Positions 40,074-49,162 of a stretch of 64,000 bases of DNA are shown piece after piece; position 1 is the stretch's first letter; every line of letters begins with the position of its first letter. The notes under the pieces were generated by a model. It saw only the letters and a program-made list of their open reading frames with translations, was not told where the DNA came from and ran no database searches. A program made the position numbers and the translations under genes. Origin of the DNA: Phyllobacterium sp. T1293 (lineage in GTDB: Bacteria > Pseudomonadota > Alphaproteobacteria > Rhizobiales > Rhizobiaceae); contig NZ_CP088273.1 of assembly GCF_020731415.2 (NCBI RefSeq), positions 749,001 to 813,000 on the forward strand. Direction: 5' to 3'.

Positions 40074-40733
40074 CTAACTTGCCTCAAGTTCCGCGAGGAA
40101 CACTTTTGAAGCATCCGCCATCTCGAACCAGACCAGCGATAGCACCGGATCCTGAACAATCAGTTGCTCATAGGCGTCAAATTTCGGAAATGGTTCCAGC
40201 AGGCGCGAGCGGCGCGTCATCACCCGGAAATGGTTGAAGAGGAAGCGGATTGGCGTAAGCCATGCATCGGCCATCGTCATCTGGTTGCCAAGGGCATAAG
40301 GCCCGTGGCCAATGCGATGCTCGATCTCGCGCAGACCGGCTTCCAGCTGGGAGAAAAGCTTGGTGATGCGGGCATCGTCTTTCGATTTGGTGTGGACGAG
40401 TTCGAAAAGCTCCATCACCGGCACGAGCACTTCCAGTTCGGCAAGGCGAGCCGTCATGCGCACGACGGCGCGATCACGCGAGTCCGCAGGCAGGAGGGCA
40501 GGTTCGGGGAAATGTTCTTCCAGATATTCCGAAATGACGGTGGCTTCGAGGACCGTGAGGCCCGAGCCGGTGATCAGAACCGGAATGCGATTGAATGGAG
40601 AAATACTGCGAAACTCTTCGGGGATCGGCCAACCAGCGGGTGGGGCCACAACCTTGATCGGTGCATTCTTGTAATAGGCGATGCAGCGAACAATTGAGGA
40701 GTAGGGGGATAGCGGCCGAGAGTAGAGTTTCAT
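40074..40733 (-). CDS. Glutathione S-transferase-family protein
   Basis: 219 residues. The thioredoxin-like N-domain has MKLYSRPLSPYSSIVRCIAYY, the cis-proline region FNRIPVLI, and the glutathione-binding VLEATVISEYLEEHF. The all-alpha C-domain follows. The Ser at position 9 or 12 could activate glutathione. Substrate unknown. Followed closely by a small lipoprotein gene. Confidence 0.88.
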   Translation of the reverse strand: MKLYSRPLSPYSSIVRCIAYYKNAPIKVVAPPAGWPIPEEFRSISPFNRIPVLITGSGLTVLEATVISEYLEEHFPEPALLPADSRDRAVVRMTARLAELEVLVPVMELFELVHTKSKDDARITKLFSQLEAGLREIEHRIGHGPYALGNQMTMADAWLTPIRFLFNHFRVMTRRSRLLEPFPKFDAYEQLIVQDPVLSLVWFEMADASKVFLAELEAS

Positions 40734-40811
40734 GTCTCAATTCCTCCATTTGAGTGCCGTTCCGATCCATTGCGGATCAAAACGGCATTTCTCAAACGTA
40801 TAGAATTTTAC

Positions 40812-41480
40812 TCAGGCGGCAATCCCAAGAATGCCCGCAAACAGTGCGCGGCCATCGGAACCGCCATGGGCGGCTTCAATCAGGTTCTCCGGATGCGGCA
40901 TCATACCGAGAACATTGCCTTTTTCGCTGATAATGCCGGCGATGTCATTCATGGCGCCGTTCGGGTTGGTGCCTTCCGCATAGCGGAAAGCCACCTGACC
41001 TTCGCCTTCGATACGGGCCAAAGTCTTTTCGTCAGCGAAGAAATTGCCCTCATGATGTGCAACCGGGCAGCGAATGATCTGGCCATGCGAATAACCGCGG
41101 GTGAAGGCGGTGTTGGCATTGGTCACTTCAAGCTTCACTTCGCGGCACACGAATTTCAGCGATGCATTGCGCATCAAGGCACCGGGCAGAAGGCCAGCTT
41201 CCTGCAAAATCTGGAAACCGTTGCACACGCCCATGACCATGACGCCCTTGTCGGCCTTTTCGCGGATCGCCTGCATGACGGGCATACGGGCGGCAATGGC
41301 GCCGCACCGCAGATAGTCGCCATAGGAAAAGCCGCCGGGAATGACGATCAGATCGACATCGGGGATTTCCGTGTCCGTCTGCCAGACGGTCTGGGGTGCA
41401 TGGCCGGAGATTTTCGTCAGCGCCGCAATCATGTCACGGTCGCGATTAAGGCCCGGGAGAAGTACGACAGCTGATTTCAT
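40812..41480 (-). CDS. purQ: Phosphoribosylformylglycinamidine synthase subunit I
   Basis: 222 residues, class I glutamine amidotransferase. The nucleophile Cys is in [29 protein letters not shown] forms the oxyanion region, and His and Glu follow in GMMPHPEN. It supplies ammonia to PurL. It begins directly after the purS stop with no spacer, so the two are translated together. Confidence 0.96.
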   Translation of the reverse strand: MKSAVVLLPGLNRDRDMIAALTKISGHAPQTVWQTDTEIPDVDLIVIPGGFSYGDYLRCGAIAARMPVMQAIREKADKGVMVMGVCNGFQILQEAGLLPGALMRNASLKFVCREVKLEVTNANTAFTRGYSHGQIIRCPVAHHEGNFFADEKTLARIEGEGQVAFRYAEGTNPNGAMNDIAGIISEKGNVLGMMPHPENLIEAAHGGSDGRALFAGILGIAA

Positions 41481-41720
41481 TTAGATAAGCTCCACCGCGT
41501 AATCTTCAATGACTGTGTTGGCGAGCAGCTTTTCGCACATCGCCTTGACGTTGGCTTCGGCAGTTGCGCGGTCTGTGGTGTTGACCTCGACATCAAAAAT
41601 CTTGCCCTGGCGCACGGATGCGACGCCCTCGAAACCAAGACTGCCGAGCGCGCCGACGATCGCCTTACCCTGTGGGTCAAGAACGCCATTTTTCAAGGTT
41701 ACAGTGACACGTGCCTTCAT
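41481..41720 (-). CDS. purS: Phosphoribosylformylglycinamidine synthase subunit PurS
   Basis: 79 residues, full length. MKARVTVTLKNGVLDPQGKAI and LGSLGFEGVASVRQGKIFDVE are the family blocks. PurS bridges PurL and PurQ. It lies 33 bp after purC and touches purQ. Confidence 0.96.
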   Translation of the reverse strand: MKARVTVTLKNGVLDPQGKAIVGALGSLGFEGVASVRQGKIFDVEVNTTDRATAEANVKAMCEKLLANTVIEDYAVELI

Positions 41721-41753
41721 CGATTGTCTTCTCCGGGATTGTTCAATCAGCGT

Positions 41754-42518
41754 TTATTTAACCAGAACCGGCCCGGTGGGGCGCAGCTGTTCATTCTCAT
41801 TCATGATGCCAAGGCGCCGAGCCACTTCCTGATAGGCTTCGATCAGGCCGCCCATATCACGGCGGAACCGGTCCTTATCAAGCTTTTCATTGGTCTGGCT
41901 ATCCCACAGGCGGGCGGAATCGGGCGAAAACTCATCGGCGACGACAATACGCATCATGTCGCCTTCCCACAAACGTCCGCATTCGATCTTGAAATCCACA
42001 AGCTGAATGCCGACGCCGAGGAACAGACCGCTCAGGAAGTCGTTGACGCGAATGGCCAAAGCCATGATGTCATCGATTTCCTGCGGCGCTGCCCAGCCAA
42101 AGGCCGTGATGTGCTCTTCGGAGACCATCGGATCATCCAGCGCATCGGCCTTGTAATAAAATTCGATGATCGAGCGCGGCAGAACCGTGCCTTCCTCGAT
42201 TCCAAGGCGTTTTGCCAGCGAACCGGCGGCAATGTTGCGCACAACCACCTGAAGAGGGATGATTTCGACTTCCTTGATCAGCTGCTCGCGCATGTTGAGG
42301 CGGCGGATAAAGTGCGTCGGAATACCCATGCGGTTCAGCTGGGTGAATATATATTCGGAAATCCGGTTGTTCAGAACACCTTTGCCATCAATGACTTCGT
42401 GCTTCTTGGGATGCAGCACGGTGGTGTCGTCTTTGAAATGTTGAACAAGTGTTCCTGGCTCTGGTCCTTCGTAAAGGATTTTGCCTTTGCCTTCGTAGAC
42501 ACGGCGGCGACGATTCAT
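41754..42518 (-). CDS. purC: SAICAR synthetase
   Basis: 254 residues. [24 protein letters not shown] at the start, [18 protein letters not shown], and [30 protein letters not shown]. The enzyme joins CAIR and aspartate in purine synthesis. First gene of purC-purS-purQ. Its upstream region carries an odd palindromic tandem (42619-42671). Confidence 0.96.
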   Translation of the reverse strand: MNRRRRVYEGKGKILYEGPEPGTLVQHFKDDTTVLHPKKHEVIDGKGVLNNRISEYIFTQLNRMGIPTHFIRRLNMREQLIKEVEIIPLQVVVRNIAAGSLAKRLGIEEGTVLPRSIIEFYYKADALDDPMVSEEHITAFGWAAPQEIDDIMALAIRVNDFLSGLFLGVGIQLVDFKIECGRLWEGDMMRIVVADEFSPDSARLWDSQTNEKLDKDRFRRDMGGLIEAYQEVARRLGIMNENEQLRPTGPVLVK

Positions 42519-42858
42519 TGCAGGTCTCTGGTATTGGAGTTATCGGTCGGCCTTGGTCATAGCCATCATGTTGGCGCGCTAACTATCGTAAAAGCAAGCA
42601 TTCTACAATGATACTTTATGAGTTCCCCTGAATTATGGGGTATGTGATCCCCCGAATTATGGGTTATATGGACTTTCCACGACAAAGTGACCCATGTTTG
42701 ACTGAAGAGGTTCAATTCAGACTTTAGATTTTGTGCAGAATAGTTATATGGACCTCAGAAACCATGCTGATCGGGACTTGCCCTAAAAATGCCAAGACCC
42801 GGGAGGCATCTTTCACCGGAATGACCAATTCATTTTGCGGGAGCAAGAGAGGATGACA
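42519..42858. other. purC / ATPase zeta divergent region with palindromic tandem
   Basis: 340 bp. At 42619-42671 two adjacent units of about 26 bp each carry a CCCC..GAATTAT..GGG palindrome. GTTATATGGAC recurs at 42663 and 42743. No credible ORF. The tandem may be an operator or the relic of a mobile element end. Confidence 0.5.
42619..42671. repeat. Two imperfect tandem palindromic units
   Basis: TGAGTTCCCCTGAATTATGG... and TGATCCCCCGAATTATGG..., each a CCCC/GGGG palindrome around GAATTAT. Confidence 0.75.
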
Positions 42859-43170
42859 ATGGAAGATCGCGAAAATGCCTTCGAAAACAAATTCGCACAT
42901 GATGCGGAAGTTCGCTTTCGGGCAGAGGCACGGCGCAACAAGCTGATCGGTCAGTGGGCGGCGGAAAAGCTTGGTAAAACAGGCGCGGAAGCCGAAGCCT
43001 ATGTGCTTGAGGTCATCAAGGCAGATTTTCAGGAAGCCGGCGACGACGATGTTTTCCGCAAGATCCGGGCTGATTTCGATGCCGCTGGCGTCGACAAATC
43101 CGATCACCGCATCCGCCGCACGATGGACGAGATGCTGCAGGAAGCTATCAAGCAGATTCAGGGCTCCTGA
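42859..43170 (+). CDS. F1Fo-ATPase inhibitor subunit zeta (DUF1476)
   Basis: 103 residues. MEDRENAFENKFAHDAEVRFRAEARRNKLIG matches the DUF1476 family, which was shown in Paracoccus to be the zeta subunit that blocks reverse turning of the ATP synthase. The mostly helical remainder also fits. I chose ATG 42859, with AGAGAGG six bases upstream; two earlier in-frame starts are too close to that site. Divergent from purC; a terminator follows. Confidence 0.9.
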   Translation: MEDRENAFENKFAHDAEVRFRAEARRNKLIGQWAAEKLGKTGAEAEAYVLEVIKADFQEAGDDDVFRKIRADFDAAGVDKSDHRIRRTMDEMLQEAIKQIQGS

Positions 43171-43191
43171 TCTCACCTGCACGCGCTTCGT

Positions 43192-43219
43192 AAAAACCGC
43201 CCTTCACGGGCGGTTTTTT
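43192..43219 (+). terminator. Rho-independent terminator after zeta subunit gene
   Basis: AAAAACCGCCC, loop TTCAC, GGGCGGTTTTTT. Confidence 0.93.
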
Positions 43220-43293
43220 GTTGGCGCACCTCCGCCGTTTTTGCTTCACTGCATGCCGAGTCGACCATCAGCAGAGCATCAGGGAGAGAAATC

Positions 43294-44058
43294 ATGTCGC
43301 TAGCGTCGCGTCTGAGGGCGGGAGAAACGGTTTATTCCGCCTGGTGCAACCTGCCTTATCCGCTGGTTATGGAAACCCTGTGCCGTACGGATTTCACCAC
43401 TTTCATGCTCGATATGCAGCATGGTGCGTTTGATACGCAATCGGTGCTGCAAAGTGTCGGCATCATCCAGAATGCAGGCAAGCACACGGTGGTGCGCATT
43501 CCTGTTGACCGTTTCGACATGGCAAGCCGCGCGCTGGATTTCGGCGCGGAGGGTGTTATCGCCCCGATGATCAATTCCATTGAAGATGCAAAGCGGTTTG
43601 CGGCTTCGATGAAATATCCGCCGGTTGGCGAGCGTTCATGGGGCCAATTGCGCGGACGGCCCGCAAGTTATGGCGCTGGCGGCTCCGGCGCTTATCTCAG
43701 TGAAGTCAACGGCAAGACGCTGGCTTTTGCGATGATCGAAACCCGCGCGGCCTTTGCGGCGCTGGATGGTATCCTTGCCGTTGACGGTATTGACGGTGTT
43801 TTCGTCGGCCCCTCGGACTTTTCCATCGGCTGGAGCAATGGAGCCGAGGTGGATGCGGGATCGCAAGCTATCATTGAGCCATTGAAGGAGATCGCAGCCA
43901 AGGCCCTCGCTGCGGGCAAGCTCTGCGGCATCTATGCGGCGAATGCGGAACTGGCCAAGAGATTCACCAGCCTCGGCTATACCTATGTTCCACTCGCGGT
44001 CGATACTGGCTATCTGCAGGCCGGTGTTAAAAGCCTGCTGGATGCCGTGGGGGAGTAG
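43294..44058 (+). CDS. HpcH/HpaI-family aldolase
   Basis: 254 residues, TIM barrel. MLDMQHGAFD, VRIPVDRFDMASRALDFGAEGVIAPMI and IDGVFVGPSDFSIGW are the metal- and substrate-binding blocks. Family members cleave 2-keto-3-deoxy acids, often releasing pyruvate; the substrate here is unknown. ATG 43294 follows GGGAGAGA. Its end is 8 bp from the convergent hydrolase gene. Confidence 0.88.
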   Translation: MSLASRLRAGETVYSAWCNLPYPLVMETLCRTDFTTFMLDMQHGAFDTQSVLQSVGIIQNAGKHTVVRIPVDRFDMASRALDFGAEGVIAPMINSIEDAKRFAASMKYPPVGERSWGQLRGRPASYGAGGSGAYLSEVNGKTLAFAMIETRAAFAALDGILAVDGIDGVFVGPSDFSIGWSNGAEVDAGSQAIIEPLKEIAAKALAAGKLCGIYAANAELAKRFTSLGYTYVPLAVDTGYLQAGVKSLLDAVGE

Positions 44059-44066
44059 AGCGACGC

Positions 44067-44624
44067 TTACAACCTTGAGATAAACTGCGCAAAAACCATC
44101 GAACCCTCCGGCCATGGTCCATGGCCGGATTCGGAATTGAGATGGCCCGATTCACCCGCATCAATGAACAGCGAGCCCCATGCGGCGGCCAGATCTTCCG
44201 CGACTGCATATTCGCAGTAATGGTCATTGCGGCTGGCAATGACCACCGACGGAAATGTGAAAGGCTCACGCGGATAGGGGCCAAATGTCATCAGGTGCTT
44301 TGGCCGTATTTTGGGATTCGATACATCCGGCGGCGTGACCAGAAACGCGCCTTTGATCTTGTCAGCAATCTGCGGCAGCGCATGCACAAAGGTTGGCACG
44401 CCAAGCGAATGGGCGACAATAACAACCGGCTGTGTCGCTTCATTGACTGACTTGACCACTTCGGCCACCCAATCGGCAAGAACAGGCTTTGACCATTCCT
44501 TCTGCTCGACACGGCGCGCGGTGGAAAGTTTTGCTTCCCAGCGCGACTGCCAGTGATCGGGGCCGGAATTGGTGTAACCGGGGATAATGAGAATATCGGC
44601 GTCTTTGACTTTCATATCCCCCAT
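44067..44624 (-). CDS. RBBP9/YdeN-type serine alpha/beta hydrolase
   Basis: 185 residues. ILIIPGYTNSGPDHWQSRWE at the start is typical of RBBP9/YdeN. The nucleophile elbow is AHSLGV, Asp is in SRNDHYC, and His in GESGHLNSESGHGPWPEG. A small esterase or peptidase-like hydrolase of unknown substrate. Starts at 44624 or at ATG 44615 are both possible; neither has a well-placed ribosome site. Confidence 0.85.
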   Translation of the reverse strand: MGDMKVKDADILIIPGYTNSGPDHWQSRWEAKLSTARRVEQKEWSKPVLADWVAEVVKSVNEATQPVVIVAHSLGVPTFVHALPQIADKIKGAFLVTPPDVSNPKIRPKHLMTFGPYPREPFTFPSVVIASRNDHYCEYAVAEDLAAAWGSLFIDAGESGHLNSESGHGPWPEGSMVFAQFISRL

Positions 44625-44790
44625 TTAGGAAAAAATCTGCCGGATCGCAACGTGGCAAGATTGTAAACAGTGACGATTGGTCGGTTCACTAATAGTGAAC
44701 ATGCTGTTCGCCGCTGCGTGGCTTGTATATTGGCCTGAGAGAGCCGACCTTATCACCAATGAAACAGGTGATGAAATCGCGGGGATGCAC

Positions 44791-45702
44791 ATGAAGGTTA
44801 CACGCAGAGATGTTGTCGGCGGTGCCGGCGTGCTTGCCTTTCAGGCGATTGCGGGCGGAGAACCAGCCCGCGCGGAGACAGATATGAACAATCTACCTTT
44901 TGCAGCAATGGCCCCGACTCATGTGTCAAAAGTGGGCATCAAGGCCAAGGACGCTGATCAGCTTTCAAAATACTACACGGATGTGGTGGGCCTGCGCGAA
45001 CTGTCCCGCAAGGGGCAGACGGTTGTGCTTGGCGCTGGCGATACGCCTCTGCTCGAAATTGAGCAGGCGGCTGCCATTCGCGCCGATGATCCCAGCAGCG
45101 CCGGGCTTTATCACACGGCTTTTCTCCTGCCGCGACGCGTTGACCTTGCCCGCTGGGCCAAACGCGCCATCGATCAGCGCACGCCTATTGTCGGTGCGTC
45201 GGATCATGTTGTCAGCGAGGCCATCTATCTGACCGATCCTGAAGGCAATGGCATCGAGATTTATGCGGATCGTCCGCATGAAAGCTGGAAATGGAACGGT
45301 TCATCGGTTCAGATGGGTACGGCTGCGCTTGATGTCGGCAATCTGCTTGGCGAGCTGAAGCCGGATACGGCGGAATGGACTGGCGCGCCTGATGGGGCCA
45401 TGGTCGGCCATTTGCATCTGCGTGTGGGCAATGCGGGTGAAGCAGAGGAATGGTGGCACAGGGAACTTGGCATGCAGACCGTCGCCGGGGTTGGCGGCAG
45501 TGCCGTGTTTCTGTCAACAGGTGGCTATCACCACCATGTCGCTGCCAATTCCTGGCAGAGCAGGGGTGCCGGGAAACGTGACAATGATCGCTCCGGTCTT
45601 GCCTGGGCAGAGTTTGTTTCGGTTGATGCCAAGGATGAACGCGAGATCGTTGATCCCTGGGGCAATGTCATGCGGATCGTGCCGGGAAAAAGTTTTGGAT
45701 AA
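44791..45702 (+). CDS. VOC-family (CatE-like) dioxygenase with Tat-like leader
   Basis: 303 residues from ATG 44791. The leader MKVTRRDVVGGAGVLAFQAI has a twin arginine and a hydrophobic stretch, and ends in an ARA-type site. Two vicinal-oxygen-chelate modules follow: HVSKVGIKAKD with NGIEIYADRP, and GHLHLRVGN with HHHVAANSW, giving likely metal ligands. Relatives such as YwbC/CatE lack a leader. ATG 44884, preceded by GGAGAC, would give a cytoplasmic form, so the start is uncertain. Catechol-type activity is inferred only. Confidence 0.75.
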   Translation: MKVTRRDVVGGAGVLAFQAIAGGEPARAETDMNNLPFAAMAPTHVSKVGIKAKDADQLSKYYTDVVGLRELSRKGQTVVLGAGDTPLLEIEQAAAIRADDPSSAGLYHTAFLLPRRVDLARWAKRAIDQRTPIVGASDHVVSEAIYLTDPEGNGIEIYADRPHESWKWNGSSVQMGTAALDVGNLLGELKPDTAEWTGAPDGAMVGHLHLRVGNAGEAEEWWHRELGMQTVAGVGGSAVFLSTGGYHHHVAANSWQSRGAGKRDNDRSGLAWAEFVSVDAKDEREIVDPWGNVMRIVPGKSFG

Positions 45703-45719
45703 ATTGGCTGTTTGATTGA

Positions 45720-45743
45720 CGGCGGGGGTGAAAACACCCGCCG
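45720..45743. terminator. Possible bidirectional terminator
   Basis: CGGCGGGGGTG, loop AAAA, CACCCGCCG in the 64 bp between the convergent VOC and purB stops. T runs are weak. Confidence 0.55.
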
Positions 45744-45766
45744 CAGCTTAATCAGCAGCGCAGCAA

Positions 45767-47074
45767 TCAAGCCTCGCCAAAAACCCGCTTGAAAATCGTA
45801 TCGACATGCTTGGTGTGATAGCCAAGGTCGAACTTTTCGCGGATGGTTTCCTCGGGCAGAGCGGCGCGCACATCCGTATCGGCCAGAAGTTCCTCAAGGA
45901 AATCCTTGCCGTGTTCCCAGACCTTCATCGCATTGCGCTGGACAAGGCGGTAGGAATCTTCACGCGAAACGCCTGCCTGTGTGAGCGCAAGCAATACACG
46001 CTGGGAATGGATAAGGCCGCGGAACTTGTTCATGTTTTTCAACATGTTGTCAGGGTAGACTAACAGCTTGTCGATAACGCCGGTCATACGGGCGAGAGCA
46101 AAATCAAGCGTGATTGTTGCGTCAGGGCCGATCATGCGCTCAACCGATGAGTGCGAAATATCGCGCTCATGCCACAGCGCCACATTTTCCATGGCGGGCA
46201 GGGCAAAGGCACGAACCATGCGGGCAAGGCCGGTCATGTTTTCAGTCAGCACCGGATTGCGCTTGTGCGGCATGGCGGACGAGCCTTTCTGGCCGGGGGA
46301 GAAATATTCTTCCGCTTCCAGAACTTCCGTGCGCTGCAAATGGCGGATTTCCACCGAAAGCCGCTCAATGCACGAGGCGATGACGCCGAGCGTGGCGAAA
46401 TACATGGCGTGACGGTCGCGCGGGATAACCTGCGTTGAAACCGGCTCCGGCTCCATACCAAGCGACTTGGCCACATGTTCTTCGACGTAGGGGTCGATAT
46501 TGGCAAAAGTGCCGACAGCGCCGGAGATGGCGCAGGTGGCGATTTCCGCGCGGGCGGCGATGAGGCGGGTACGGCAACGCTCGAACTCGGCATAGGCCTG
46601 TGCCAGCTTGACGCCGAAAGTCGTCGGCTCCGCATGAATGCCATGGCTGCGGCCGATAGTGACCGTATCCTTGTGCTCGAAAGCGCGCTTCTTTAGCGCA
46701 ACGAGCAGCTTGTCGAGATCAGCAAGCAGAATATCGCTGGCGCGCATCAACTGTACATTGAAACAGGTGTCGAGCACGTCGGAGGAGGTCATGCCCTGAT
46801 GCACGAAACGCGCGTCGGGACCGACGATCTCGGCCAGATGGGTCAGAAAGGCGATAACGTCGTGCTTGGTTTCACGCTCGATTTCATCAATGCGGTCGAT
46901 ATCGAATGTGGCAGCGCCACCTTTTTCCCAGATGGTCGCAGCAGCTTCCTTCGGGATAACGCCAAGTTCCGCCAGCGCATCGCAGGCATAGGCCTCGATT
47001 TCGAACCAGATGCGGAATTTCGTTTCCGGGGACCAGATGGCGACCATTTCGGGCCGCGAATAACGCGGGATCAT
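45767..47074 (-). CDS. purB: Adenylosuccinate lyase
   Basis: 435 residues. The fumarase/aspartase signature is GSSAMPHKRNP; TIGRSHGIHAEPTTFG and QGMTSSDVLDT are further active-site regions. PurB splits SAICAR and adenylosuccinate. It is on the same strand as purC but about 3.2 kb away, so it has its own promoter. Repeat A lies just upstream. Confidence 0.97.
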   Translation of the reverse strand: MIPRYSRPEMVAIWSPETKFRIWFEIEAYACDALAELGVIPKEAAATIWEKGGAATFDIDRIDEIERETKHDVIAFLTHLAEIVGPDARFVHQGMTSSDVLDTCFNVQLMRASDILLADLDKLLVALKKRAFEHKDTVTIGRSHGIHAEPTTFGVKLAQAYAEFERCRTRLIAARAEIATCAISGAVGTFANIDPYVEEHVAKSLGMEPEPVSTQVIPRDRHAMYFATLGVIASCIERLSVEIRHLQRTEVLEAEEYFSPGQKGSSAMPHKRNPVLTENMTGLARMVRAFALPAMENVALWHERDISHSSVERMIGPDATITLDFALARMTGVIDKLLVYPDNMLKNMNKFRGLIHSQRVLLALTQAGVSREDSYRLVQRNAMKVWEHGKDFLEELLADTDVRAALPEETIREKFDLGYHTKHVDTIFKRVFGEA

Positions 47075-47412
47075 TGTGTGTTCCTATTGGCAATCGATGG
47101 GCGGATGAATGTGAAACCTGCTCTAACAGACCATGGCGCTGTACTCAACGCGGCTTTTTCAGCATGGGTGGGAAATACTGAGTTCAGTAGGGGGTGGGAC
47201 TGGTTCGTGGTTCGTGGTTCGACAAGCTCACCATGAGGGAGAGGGGTGATGTAAAAGAGTCAAGTTCTGCAACTTTTGTGATCTGCAAAATGATCAGCAA
47301 AGTTGGCGATTAACCTTGCATCACCCCTCTCCCTCATGGTGAGCTTGTCGAACCACGAACCACGAACCACGAACCACGAACACGCGCACCACTGATGGCG
47401 GGAAAGCCTATA
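47075..47412. other. purB-rpe intergenic region
   Basis: 338 bp. The purB promoter occupies about 125 bp; 47202-47384 is a repeat A copy. Confidence 0.55.
47202..47384. repeat. Dispersed palindromic repeat, family A, clean copy
   Basis: TGGTTCGTGGTTCGTGGTTC, GACAAGCTCACCATGAGGGA, a centre with GAGTCAAGTTCTGCAAC, then the complementary right arm ending in four GAACCAC-type units. The best reference copy in this window. Confidence 0.93.
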
Positions 47413-48084
47413 TCAGCCTTTGAGCGTTGCGTTGCGGATGAGATCGATATTGGCGCGGTAGCTGGCTTCCGAGCCACCCTTGAATACAGCGGAACCTGCA
47501 ACAAGTGCATTGGCACCGGCTTCTGTCGCCAGTCCGGCGGTGTCAGCGGTAATTCCGCCGTCGACTTCCAGATCAATCGGGCGGTCGCCGATCATGGCTT
47601 TGATCTTGCGGATCTTGCCCAAGGTTTCAGTGATGAATTTTTGCCCACCAAAGCCGGGATTGACGGTCATGACGAGCACCAGATCGACATCGTTCAGAAC
47701 ATATTCGATGGCGGATTCAGGTGTGCCGGGATTGATGGCAATACCCGCCTTCTTGCCGAGCGCGCGGATTGCCTGCAGCGAGCGGTGGACGTGCGGACCG
47801 GCCTCGGCATGAATGGTGATGATATCGGAGCCCGCCTTGGCGAAAGCTTCAAGATAGGGATCGCAGGGCGAAATCATCAGATGCGTGTCGAACACGGCAT
47901 CGGTGAGCGGGCGGATCGCTTTGACCACTTCGGGGCCGAAAGTGATGTTGGGGACGAAATGGCCGTCCATGACATCGATATGCACCCAGTCAGCACCAGC
48001 TTTAAGGACTGTGGTGACTTCCGAGCCAAGCTTGGAAAAGTCCGAAGCGAGGATGGACGGGGCGATGACAAGGGGACGGCTCAT
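47413..48084 (-). CDS. rpe: Ribulose-phosphate 3-epimerase
   Basis: 223 residues, TIM barrel. [48 protein letters not shown] and LEVDGGI are the catalytic and metal blocks. It interconverts ribulose 5-phosphate and xylulose 5-phosphate in the pentose phosphate pathway. It lies 70 bp after the P1 peptidase gene on the same strand. Confidence 0.96.
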   Translation of the reverse strand: MSRPLVIAPSILASDFSKLGSEVTTVLKAGADWVHIDVMDGHFVPNITFGPEVVKAIRPLTDAVFDTHLMISPCDPYLEAFAKAGSDIITIHAEAGPHVHRSLQAIRALGKKAGIAINPGTPESAIEYVLNDVDLVLVMTVNPGFGGQKFITETLGKIRKIKAMIGDRPIDLEVDGGITADTAGLATEAGANALVAGSAVFKGGSEASYRANIDLIRNATLKG

Positions 48085-48154
48085 GGCGTTCTCCGGTAGA
48101 GGTTTTGTGCGCGCCCGTTACCATGGGTATCAGGCAGGCACAATGAAAACCCTG

Positions 48155-49162
48155 TCAGGCGCGCGTGCTCCACACAGGAAACAGGTCATTGGGCGCTGAT
48201 GTCGCCGCAAATACGCCGCGCGCGACGGCACGAGCCATGGTTGAAGCAGCGGCGGCGCAAAGCTCGATGAATTCATCGATTTCAGGTGCTCGTCCGGCGG
48301 TTCCCGTTGCAAGGGCAAACACCAGATCGCCATCGAATGGCGTATGGGACGGCCAGATGGCGCGGGTAAAACCGTCATGGGCTGCAATGGCTAGACGCTT
48401 GGCCTGTGCTTTGGTGAGTTGCAGGTCCGTCGCAATGACGCCGATGGTTGTATTGGTGTCCTTGGCCGCTTCCTTGAATTTTGTTTTGATATCCGCCGCA
48501 TCGGAGGGAAGTGGATGGGGCAGGCCAAGCCCGCCAAATTCATCATCGACCTCAAAAGGCGCGGCCCAGAAATGGCGGGTTTTGCCAACAGTAACCGATC
48601 CAAGCGCATTGACGGCGACAAGCGCCCCCATGGTGGCGCCGCTGGGCAGGATGGATGAGGCCGAACCAAGCCCGCCTTTCATCCCGGTCACAAGCGCACC
48701 CGTGCCCGCACCCACGCTGCCAAGGGCAAAGTCACGCGACGCGGATTGCACCGCCTGATAGCCAAGCTCGCGATAAGGCGGGTAAAGCCCCCAATCCTTG
48801 TCACCGCCATTGATCAGATCGAACAGGATGGCGGCGGGAACGATGGGAATGCGCTGGGCACCGACTTTGAAGCCGATACGCTTTTCGCGCAAAGCCGCCT
48901 GTACACCGGAGGCGGCATCCAGACCAAAGGCGGAACCACCAGACAGAACCAGCGCATTGATGGTTTCAACGGTGTTGTGCGGTTCAAGAAGATCAGTCTC
49001 GCGTGTGCCGGGAGCACCGCCAAGAACCTGTACAGCCGCTGTCGCGGGTTCATCGCAGAGAATAACGGTGGTGCCGGATTTGATTGTTGCATCCGCAGCA
49101 TTACCGATGCTCAATCCGGCGACATCGGTGATGAGGTTGCGAGGGCCAGATTTAAGCGGCAT
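48155..49162 (-). CDS. P1-family (DmpA-like) N-terminal nucleophile peptidase
   Basis: 335 residues. The LTDVAGLSIGNAADATIKSGTTVILC start, LSGGSAFGLDAASGV, and the GMKGGLGSASSILPSGATMGALVAVNALG segment fit S58/P1 aminopeptidases that activate themselves by internal cleavage and can hydrolyse D- or beta-amino-acid peptides. Its ATG overlaps the stop of the substrate-binding protein gene (TAATG), so the two are made together. Confidence 0.88.
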   Translation of the reverse strand: MPLKSGPRNLITDVAGLSIGNAADATIKSGTTVILCDEPATAAVQVLGGAPGTRETDLLEPHNTVETINALVLSGGSAFGLDAASGVQAALREKRIGFKVGAQRIPIVPAAILFDLINGGDKDWGLYPPYRELGYQAVQSASRDFALGSVGAGTGALVTGMKGGLGSASSILPSGATMGALVAVNALGSVTVGKTRHFWAAPFEVDDEFGGLGLPHPLPSDAADIKTKFKEAAKDTNTTIGVIATDLQLTKAQAKRLAIAAHDGFTRAIWPSHTPFDGDLVFALATGTAGRAPEIDEFIELCAAAASTMARAVARGVFAATSAPNDLFPVWSTRA

